Made by a program: the position numbers and the translations under genes
The notes under the pieces: generated by a model
The model's database searches: none
What the model saw: only the letters and a program-made list of their open reading frames with translations
Told to the model about the DNA's origin: nothing
Shown here: piece after piece, positions 5,026-10,383 of the stretch
Layout: every line of letters starts with the position of its first letter
Numbering within the stretch: the stretch's first letter is position 1
Assembly (NCBI GenBank): GCA_958346165.1
Contig: CATVQO010000046.1
Coordinates: 1-10,383, forward strand
Reading direction: 5' to 3'
Source of the DNA: an uncultured Collinsella sp.
Lineage (GTDB): Bacteria; Actinomycetota; Coriobacteriia; Coriobacteriales; Coriobacteriaceae
DNA length: 10,383 bases

Positions 5026-8000
5026 TTAGCCCAGCAGGTCGACTACGTTGAAGCCGGCGTTGCTCTTGGCGATGACGTCGCGGCCGCCAAAGACGCAGGT
5101 GGGTGACTCGGCTGCGATGCGCGTTACGTCGGCGCCGAGCGAGCGAAGCTCACCGGGCGTGGCGGCGAGCATCTGGGCGCGGCGCTCCTCGCGCGCATGC
5201 GGATCGAGCCCGGCCAGGTAGGTCGTGTTGCGGCGCTTGGTGAGCGCGTACGGCTTCACCGGCGCGTCCATGCCGCTCACGCAGCTCACGATAAAGCCCT
5301 CAAAGGCGGCCTCGTCGGGATCAAAGCTGCCGAGCCATTCGCCCGCGCGCGCCACGCGCTCAATCGAGGGGTCGATTGCCGGGTCGCGGTAGGTGTAGAA
5401 CGCCGCCTGACGCTCGCCGGCCGCGCGGAATCCGCAGCCGTACGCGCCGCCCTTCACGCGGATCTCGTTCCACAGGTAGTCGTAGGAGAGCGCGTTGGCA
5501 GCTACGGCCCAAGCGCCCGTCACGTCAATGCCCAGACGGCGCGGGTCGCACGCGCGCGCCGCAAAGCAGATATCGCTGGGGATGACAAAAGCCTCGTGAC
5601 GGTCGCGCGGCGTCGGCACCACGAGCGCGTTGCGGCCGGCATCGGCGCCGTCGCCCGCGCCAAGCCCCAGGTCGCCCGCGGCATCCCAGTACGCGTCAAA
5701 GTCCTCATCGCTGCCGGTAAAGCTTGCCAGGCAGCCGTCGGCCACAAAGATGCGCTCTGCCAGCTCGGCAAGCTTGGCACGCAGGTCGTCCAGTCGCTCG
5801 TCAAAGTGGTCGAGCAGATCGCGCAGGAACAGGTAGAAGTCCACGCCCGAAAGCTGCTCGCGCACCACGGCCGAAGGTGAGCCGTAGCTCATCGCGCGAC
5901 CGAGCGCCGCCGAGTGGCCGTTGTTGATAAAGCCCTGCTCAAGCCCAATGCGAATCTGCGTAAGCACGTCGCGCACGCGGTCGGCGTCGGCATCGAGCAA
6001 CAGCGTGCTCGACCACACCTCGCGCGGCAGGCTCGCCAGCGCGTCGATCTTTTCGGACAGGGCGCCGGCGCTCACCAGCAGGTAGGGGCGCACGCCGTCC
6101 ACTTCGGGCTGCGTCATGACCTCGGTCGTAAAGCTCAAAAAGCCGAGCTTGCCAGCGAGCAAGTTGTCGAGTTCCTCGGCCGAATGCTCGCGCGTGGGCA
6201 GCTGCTTGAGCAGGCGGCAGAGCAGCGTCACGTAGGGCAGGTCCTCAAATGCGACGCGGCTCAGGTCGAAGTACTGCATGGCGTAGGCCAGGCGGTTGGT
6301 GGGGATGCCGTGGCGCAGGCAGGGGATGGGCGCGGTCGTGTCCACAACGAGCGGCGGCTCGGGGCGCGCCTCGCCAATGTCGGATACACGCAGGCGCGGC
6401 AGCGTGGCCTTGTCCTCGGGCGTGTCCTCGGCCTCCTGCGCGGCACGCAGCACGGCCGTGCGCTCGACCACGTCGGCCAGCTCGGCATCGGTCATGGCAT
6501 CGCGCTTGGCAGCCAGCTCGGCAGCTTCGGCACCCTCCGCACCCTCGGCAGCGTCCACCGGAACCAGCTCGACCAGCGCCATATGGTCGTTTTCCAGCAC
6601 CAGCTCGCGCAGCAGGTCCTCAAAATAGCTGCCGTCCAGCTCATCGCGCAGTTCCTCGTACACCGGGCCGTACTTGAGTGCCAGCGTCGCGGAGTCGTCA
6701 TCGTAGAGCCAGGTGCTCAGCGCGTCGCACGCAATGGCCACGCCGTCGGCGATGCCATAGTCGCGCTGGCGCAGGTCGTACTCGTTGCTGCTGATGATGG
6801 CCTCTAGGCGCTCGCGCGGAACGCCGTGCTCACACAGGTCGCGGCAGGCGTCCTGGAACACGCGGCGCAGCTCGCGCGCTACGCCGGGCTGCGCATTTTG
6901 CAGCATGATGAGCTCGTAGGGCTGCAGGCTCTCGGCTGCGGTGTAGCTCACTACGTTGCCGCCCAGGCCTGCCGCCAGAATGGCCTTCTTAACCGGTGCT
7001 TCGTTGGAGCCCAGCAGTGCCTCGAACAGGATATCCGCCGCGATCGTGCGCTTGCGGTCGAGCGCGCTGCCCAGCACCAGACCCAGGCCTACCAAGGCGT
7101 TCTCGGGCGTGGTTGCCATCTCGACGCGCTTATACTCGCAGGTCACAGGCTCCTGCACGTCCAGCGGATTGGGCGCCAGCGTGGACGGGTCCTCGCCGGC
7201 GGCAACGGCAGCGTCCATGCGGCGGCTCGCGGCACTCGGCTGCGACAGATAGCGCTCGTCCAAAAACGCCAACGCGCGGTCCACGTCCAGGTCGCCGTAG
7301 AGCGTGATGTAGGAGTTGGAAGGATTGTAGTGGCGCGCGTGCGTGTCCAGGAACTGCTCGTAGGTGAGCGCGGGAATCGCGCGCGGGTCGCCGCCGCTCT
7401 CGTGCGCATAGGCGGTGTCGGGATAGAGCGCGGCGTTGACGGCGTCGTCCAGCACGCTCATGGGGTCGGACAGCGCGCCCTTCATCTCGTTGAACACCAC
7501 GCCGTTATAGCGCAGCGTGCCCTCGCGCAGGCTCGCGGAGCTGCCGTCGCCCTCGGCGCCCTCCGGCAGGTCCAGCTCGTAGTGCCAGCCCTCCTGCTCA
7601 AAAATGGTGGGCTTGGTGTAGATGGCCGGGTTGAACACCGCGTCCAGGTACACGTCCATCAGGTTGTACAGATCCTGCTCGTTGGTGGTGGCAACGGGGT
7701 AGATGGTCTTGTCGGGGTAGGTCATGGCGTTGAGGAACGTCTGCATGGAGCTCTTGATCAGGTCGACAAACGGCTCCTTGACGGGGAACTTGGCCGATCC
7801 GCACAGCACCGAGTGCTCAAGAATATGGAACACGCCGGTGGAATCGGCCGGCGGCGTCTTAAAGCCAATGGCAAAGGCCTTGTTTTCGTCGTCGCACGCC
7901 AGGTACAGCAGGCGAGCGCCCGATGCGGTGTGGCGCAGCACGTAGGCGTCCGAGTCGAGCTCGGGCACGGTCTCGCAGCGCTCGACGGCAAAACCGTGGC

Positions 8001-8064
8001 AGGTGGTACCGGGCACCAGCAGCGCGGCAGCAGCGGCGCGCGGGTCGGTTGAGGTGGTGGGCAT
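5026..8064 (-). CDS. M16C family zinc metallopeptidase (presequence-protease-like)
   Basis: A 1012-residue zinc peptidase of the insulinase superfamily, subfamily M16C, which degrades peptides inside a two-halved chamber. The inverted zinc motif HxxEH is His80-Ile-Leu-Glu83-His84 (FHILEHSVLCGS), with Glu83 as catalytic base. The likely third zinc ligand is Glu193 in YNGVVFNEMKGA. The block VKEPFVDLIKSSMQTFLNA and TYPDKTIYPVATTNEQD are highly typical of PreP-type enzymes. A charged, Ala/Glu-rich helical stretch near the middle fits the M16C-associated linker, and the C-terminal half carries the second, inactive M16 unit. No signal peptide is seen, so it is probably cytosolic. The chosen ATG has AAAGGAG 7 bases upstream; 58 further codons are open upstream without a good site. 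It stands alone, divergent from the GntR gene, with its own terminator. Substrate unknown. Confidence 0.93.
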   Translation of the reverse strand: MPTTSTDPRAAAAALLVPGTTCHGFAVERCETVPELDSDAYVLRHTASGARLLYLACDDENKAFAIGFKTPPADSTGVFHILEHSVLCGSAKFPVKEPFVDLIKSSMQTFLNAMTYPDKTIYPVATTNEQDLYNLMDVYLDAVFNPAIYTKPTIFEQEGWHYELDLPEGAEGDGSSASLREGTLRYNGVVFNEMKGALSDPMSVLDDAVNAALYPDTAYAHESGGDPRAIPALTYEQFLDTHARHYNPSNSYITLYGDLDVDRALAFLDERYLSQPSAASRRMDAAVAAGEDPSTLAPNPLDVQEPVTCEYKRVEMATTPENALVGLGLVLGSALDRKRTIAADILFEALLGSNEAPVKKAILAAGLGGNVVSYTAAESLQPYELIMLQNAQPGVARELRRVFQDACRDLCEHGVPRERLEAIISSNEYDLRQRDYGIADGVAIACDALSTWLYDDDSATLALKYGPVYEELRDELDGSYFEDLLRELVLENDHMALVELVPVDAAEGAEGAEAAELAAKRDAMTDAELADVVERTAVLRAAQEAEDTPEDKATLPRLRVSDIGEARPEPPLVVDTTAPIPCLRHGIPTNRLAYAMQYFDLSRVAFEDLPYVTLLCRLLKQLPTREHSAEELDNLLAGKLGFLSFTTEVMTQPEVDGVRPYLLVSAGALSEKIDALASLPREVWSSTLLLDADADRVRDVLTQIRIGLEQGFINNGHSAALGRAMSYGSPSAVVREQLSGVDFYLFLRDLLDHFDERLDDLRAKLAELAERIFVADGCLASFTGSDEDFDAYWDAAGDLGLGAGDGADAGRNALVVPTPRDRHEAFVIPSDICFAARACDPRRLGIDVTGAWAVAANALSYDYLWNEIRVKGGAYGCGFRAAGERQAAFYTYRDPAIDPSIERVARAGEWLGSFDPDEAAFEGFIVSCVSGMDAPVKPYALTKRRNTTYLAGLDPHAREERRAQMLAATPGELRSLGADVTRIAAESPTCVFGGRDVIAKSNAGFNVVDLLG

Positions 8065-8116
8065 ATGCAGTCTCCTTTGACGCCCCAGCGGGGGCGAATC
8101 GAGTCGAATCTTCGAG

Positions 8117-8122
8117 AGTATA
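8117..8122 (-). promoter_or_regulatory. Possible -10 box of the M16C gene
   Basis: TATACT on the minus strand about 53 bases ahead of the chosen ATG, within the 280-base divergent spacer to the GntR gene. No convincing -35 stands at the right distance, so confidence is low. Confidence 0.35.
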
Positions 8123-8267
8123 CCCATATGGGGCCGCGGCTCTGCGGCGAACTGGAGACGATGTGGGTGGACTAGCCTAGCTAGGTTGATAACGAATGCC
8201 GCGGGTAGCCGCTGCACCCCACTAAAGTGAAATAACACCCCGTTTACCGAATCATTTAGGAAATATA

Positions 8268-8294
8268 TGGACTCCTAAAAAGTTCTAATACAAT
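8268..8294 (+). promoter_or_regulatory. Possible promoter of the GntR-family gene
   Basis: TACAAT at 8289-8294 with TGGACT at 8268-8273 (15-base spacer, shorter than ideal), in a markedly AT-rich stretch (about 8225-8335) that contrasts with the GC-rich surroundings. A loose dyad, TTAT-CTAGCT-ATAA, follows near 8300-8314 and could be an operator. The region, rather than the exact hexamers, is the supported part. Confidence 0.4.
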
Positions 8295-8344
8295 ATAAGT
8301 TATCTAGCTATAAGCTGCTGATTCCTTGCAAAGGTATGGTTGAT

Positions 8345-9049
8345 ATGGTTGAAGCAAATAGCGTTATCCCCCTGTACAAACAGATTGTTCGTGCGCTTTC
8401 TGATTCGATCGCCAACGGCACGTACCGCCCGGGAGATAAGCTTCCGACCGAGGCGGAGCTCATCGAGCAATTTGGCGTGAGCCGAATAACGGTTCGCTCC
8501 GCAATTAAAGAAATGGAAGATGCTGGGCTTGTTGAGAGGGCCCGCGGCAAGGGCACGTTCGTTTCGTCGGACACACAGATGTATGCCGCGGACGACCGTG
8601 AGAGCTTTACCCATTCGTGCCAGCTTGCGGGAAAACAGGCGTCTACCAGGGTTCTCGCAATGGGCTGGGACTTCCCAAGCCTGCGAGACGCGAAGTTCCT
8701 GGGCGTAGACGATACCCAAAAGGTATTGCGTAGTCGTCGTCTGCGCCTTGTGGATGACAAGCCCACGATGCTGGAAACCAATAGCTATTCCGCTGCGCTT
8801 TCTTTTTTGGAGCATGAATCCCTCGAGGATTCGCTGATGGCGGTACTCGATCGCCAGGGGATCAAGATGGGCCCCAACACGCGTACGCTCGAGGTCTGCT
8901 ATGCGAGCGAGCTCGAGGCGGCATACCTTAACGTGGAGCTGGACTCTCCGCTGCTTCTGTTTGTCGATAGACGTTATGCTCCAAGCGGCGAGCCGCTTTT
9001 CATCTCCCGTCAGGTGTACTGCACCGAGCGACTGAAGTTCTATCTGTAA
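8345..9049 (+). CDS. GntR/HutC-family transcriptional regulator with UTRA domain
   Basis: Ligand-controlled DNA-binding regulator. The N-terminal GntR winged helix spans about 5-74: PLYKQIVRALSDSI, GTYRPGDKLPTEAELIEQFG and VSRITVRSAIKEMEDAGLV, with the wing ERARGKGTFV. A UTRA ligand domain of the HutC type fills about 90-230 and ends in the family's FISRQVYCTERLKFYL. UTRA domains of this group commonly bind phosphorylated sugars or amino sugars. It sits just upstream of mannose-type PTS genes on the same strand, so it probably controls them and itself. ATG 8345 is preferred because AAAGG (8330-8334) lies 10 bases upstream; the in-frame ATG at 8336 is only one base from it. A terminator separates it from the PTS genes. 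The ligand cannot be read from the sequence. Confidence 0.92.
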   Translation: MVEANSVIPLYKQIVRALSDSIANGTYRPGDKLPTEAELIEQFGVSRITVRSAIKEMEDAGLVERARGKGTFVSSDTQMYAADDRESFTHSCQLAGKQASTRVLAMGWDFPSLRDAKFLGVDDTQKVLRSRRLRLVDDKPTMLETNSYSAALSFLEHESLEDSLMAVLDRQGIKMGPNTRTLEVCYASELEAAYLNVELDSPLLLFVDRRYAPSGEPLFISRQVYCTERLKFYL

Positions 9050-9056
9050 GCAAGGG

Positions 9057-9086
9057 CGGCCGTTCTGTAAAAGGAGCGGCCGTTTT
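9057..9086 (+). terminator. Terminator after the GntR gene
   Basis: CGGCCGTT (9057-9064) pairs with AGCGGCCG (9075-9082) with one G-T pair and a 10-base loop, followed by TTTT (9083-9086). It starts 8 bases after the regulator's stop codon. Confidence 0.7.
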
Positions 9087-9147
9087 ACCGACCAATTGTT
9101 ACCGTTCGCGGAATTAGAGAATTAACGCACCGCAAAAAGGAAATTGC

Positions 9148-9166
9148 TTATATACTTTGTTATGAC
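9148..9166 (+). promoter_or_regulatory. AT-rich shared element upstream of PTS EIIA
   Basis: TTATATACTTTGTTATGAC here closely resembles TTATATAAAGTATTATAAC at 10283-10301, ahead of the next transcription unit: TTATATA, five variable bases, TTAT, purine, AC. The overlapping TTGTTATGACAA (9158-9169) is a near-palindrome. The element is about 33 bases before the EIIA start, so it may be part of the promoter (TTGCTT at 9144-9149 as a possible -35) or an operator of the neighbouring GntR protein. Inference from two copies only. Confidence 0.45.
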
Positions 9167-9198
9167 AATATAGTACGTCTTATTGATATTGGAGAACT

Positions 9199-9618
9199 AT
9201 GAATAAGATATTGCTAGCGAGTCATGGTTATCTCGCCCAAGGTATGAAAAGCTCTCTGGAGATTCTGATGGGCGCCAACGACCGAATCGAGTGTCTGTGC
9301 GCCTATGTCGATGACGACACGAGGGATGTCGCAGCGCTTATCGATGCTTGGATGGAGTCGAAGGATCCGGCCGACACGTGGTTTGTCGTAACTGACATCT
9401 TTGGCGGTTCCGTAAACAACGAGTTCATCCAGAGGCAGGCCGCCGGATCGTTTACGTTGATCGCCGGAATGAACTTGCCGCTGCTGGTGGAAATGGTTAC
9501 ACAGCTGGACTTCCTGGATGCGGACAAGGCCAAAGCCGCGGTCGAGGGATCGCGTTCGTTTATCCAGCTTTGTGAGGCGGCGGATATGCTCGCCGATGTC
9601 GAAGAAGAAGAGTTCTAG
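9199..9618 (+). CDS. PTS mannose-family EIIA component
   Basis: Cytosolic phosphocarrier that accepts phosphate from HPr and passes it to the EIIB partner for uptake of a sugar through IIC/IID membrane subunits. The 139 residues match a stand-alone EIIA-Man domain: the phosphorylated His9 in LLASHGYLAQGM, and the conserved TDIFGGSVNN (65-74) with Asp66 near the active site. The C-terminus is acidic (DVEEEEF). The ribosome site GGAG lies 4 bases before the ATG. EIIB follows 62 bases downstream on the same strand, and the GntR regulator precedes it. The sugar cannot be told from this subunit; mannose-family systems also carry glucosamine, sorbose, fructose or glycated amino acids. Confidence 0.92.
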   Translation: MNKILLASHGYLAQGMKSSLEILMGANDRIECLCAYVDDDTRDVAALIDAWMESKDPADTWFVVTDIFGGSVNNEFIQRQAAGSFTLIAGMNLPLLVEMVTQLDFLDADKAKAAVEGSRSFIQLCEAADMLADVEEEEF

Positions 9619-9680
9619 CTCAAGCTTCAACGAATAATTCAATCCTGTCATTACCTTTATTACGTGTGGAGATGATTTTG

Positions 9681-10154
9681 ATGATTAAGCTTACGAGAGT
9701 TGATTACCGACTGATTCACGGCCAAGTTGCCATGTCTTGGACGCATGCGCTGGATGTCGATTGCATCCTGTGTGCCAGCGATGCCGTGGCAAAAGACGAC
9801 ATGAGAAAAGCCGCTTTGAGGCTGGCTCGTCCCAACGGCGTGAAGCTCGTCATAAAAGACGTAAACGCTGCTATCGAGGCGCTCAACAGCGGCGTCACCG
9901 ACAAGTATTCGCTGTTTATCATTGTCGAGACGATCGAGGATGCCTATCGCCTTGCTAAGGGTTGCAAAGACATCAAGGAGATCAATTTGGGCGGAACTCG
10001 AAAGACTCCCGAGACCACGCTTCATCCGACCCCCGCGATCTTTGCGACCGAAACCGATGCCGAGCATATCCAAGAGCTTGTCAACGATGGCGTGGTTATC
10101 GAAATCCGTCAGGTTCCCAATGACTCAAAGGTACTTGCCAAGGACGTTTTCTAG
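9681..10154 (+). CDS. PTS mannose/fructose/sorbose-family EIIB component
   Basis: Takes phosphate from EIIA and phosphorylates the incoming sugar at the IIC/IID transporter; cytosolic, membrane-associated through its partners. The 157 residues open with the family signature IKLTRVDYRLIHGQV, in which His13 is the phosphorylated residue. The later LGGTRKTPETTLHPTPAIFA and GVVIEIRQVPNDSK fit the EIIB-Man/Sor fold and length. The start ATG 9681 has GGAG 9 bases upstream; upstream in-frame ATG 9672 would abut the ribosome site. It follows EIIA, and a terminator comes next. IIC and IID are not in the window. Confidence 0.92.
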   Translation: MIKLTRVDYRLIHGQVAMSWTHALDVDCILCASDAVAKDDMRKAALRLARPNGVKLVIKDVNAAIEALNSGVTDKYSLFIIVETIEDAYRLAKGCKDIKEINLGGTRKTPETTLHPTPAIFATETDAEHIQELVNDGVVIEIRQVPNDSKVLAKDVF

Positions 10155-10203
10155 CTGGAAACATGCCATTGTCTAGCATTTATTAACCAGGTCCTCCTTT
10201 CTT

Positions 10204-10236
10204 AAGCCCGTCGACCATTTGATCGGCGGGCTTTTT
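10204..10236 (+). terminator. Rho-independent terminator after EIIB
   Basis: AAGCCCGTCGA (10204-10214) pairs with TCGGCGGGCTT (10223-10233) with one G-T pair and an 8-base loop, and runs into TTTTT. It lies 49 bases after the EIIB stop codon and separates EIIA-EIIB from the following gene. Confidence 0.85.
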
Positions 10237-10270
10237 ATTAAAGAAAAATCAAAAAAATCTGAAATAGTTC

Positions 10271-10301
10271 TTGCATAGTTAGTTATATAAAGTATTATAA
10301 C
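10271..10301 (+). promoter_or_regulatory. Promoter and palindrome ahead of the last gene
   Basis: TTGCAT (10271-10276), a 16-base spacer and TATTAT (10293-10298) make a reasonable sigma-70-type promoter. Overlapping it, GTTATA at 10282-10287 and TATAAC at 10296-10301 form a near-palindromic 20-mer, placed where a repressor would block the -10 region. The 19-mer 10283-10301 is the partner of the element at 9148-9166. Confidence 0.6.
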
Positions 10302-10348
10302 GTCATGGGATGAATGAAGGGTTCATCCAAGTGAGTTAGGAGTAAGGG

Positions 10349-10383
10349 ATGTTCAATTTCGATGAGCCTCGTTACGAGAAGGT
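10349..10383 (+). CDS. Start of a gene running off the window (N-terminus MFNFDEPRYEKV)
   Basis: ATG 10349 is preceded by AGGAG with 6 bases of spacing, downstream of a good promoter, and opens a frame that reaches the window edge after 11 full codons. Twelve residues are too few for a firm assignment. Next to mannose-family PTS genes and a UTRA regulator, a SIS-domain sugar-phosphate isomerase or deglycase is a plausible guess, as is a further PTS subunit. Confidence 0.6.
   Translation, partial: MFNFDEPRYEK

Noticed and set aside
6826..8052. Long plus-strand open frame of 408 codons, and another at 5914-6807
   Set aside because: Both are antisense to the M16C peptidase, have low-complexity Ala/Gly/Arg/Gln-rich translations and match no family; they reflect the GC-rich codon pattern of the real gene.

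Overview
The window looks like a chromosomal segment of a high-GC Gram-positive gut anaerobe of the Coriobacteriia, most likely Collinsella or a close relative. This is an inference from GC-rich codon use, AGGAG-type ribosome binding sites, the mixture of genes, and intergenic spaces packed with long palindromes. No rRNA or marker gene is present to confirm it.

Layout: (1) 1-312 holds a 182-bp imperfect palindrome and a strong minus-strand terminator. (2) 313-1290 (-) encodes an L-lactate/L-2-hydroxyisocaproate dehydrogenase family enzyme. (3) 1500-2426 (+), divergent from it, encodes MetA, with the residue expected of an acetyl-CoA-using homoserine transacylase. (4) 2427-4060 is an accessory-looking block. 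A lone AbiEi-like winged-helix protein with a C-terminal nuclease-like domain (2880-3842, +) sits between two ~116-bp direct repeats. Each repeat consists of 19-bp GAGCGTGGA-type units spaced alternately 22 and 29 bp, ending in an 18-bp-stem hairpin. (5) 4061-4657 (-) encodes 5-formyltetrahydrofolate cyclo-ligase. (6) 4658-5025 has no gene but contains a 13-bp inverted repeat, two minus-strand terminators and a compound 158-bp palindrome of four half-sites. (7) 5026-8064 (-) encodes a 1012-residue M16C (presequence-protease-like) zinc metallopeptidase. (8) 8345-10383 (+) is a sugar-uptake locus: a GntR/HutC regulator with UTRA domain, mannose-family PTS EIIA and EIIB, a terminator, a promoter, and the first codons of another gene that runs off the window.

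The PTS locus is probably one regulated system. The GntR protein would sense a phosphorylated sugar or amino sugar and control the EIIA-EIIB transcript and the downstream gene. A similar 19-bp AT-rich element lies ahead of both PTS-side transcription units. The IIC and IID membrane subunits are not in the window and are expected downstream. The housekeeping genes (dehydrogenase, metA, cyclo-ligase, M16C peptidase) appear to be single-gene transcription units, most with a recognisable terminator or hairpin at the 3' end.

The most unusual content is non-coding. There are at least four unrelated palindromic repeat families in the intergenic spaces, one of which brackets the AbiEi-like gene as direct repeats, so that gene may be a repeat-bounded cassette.
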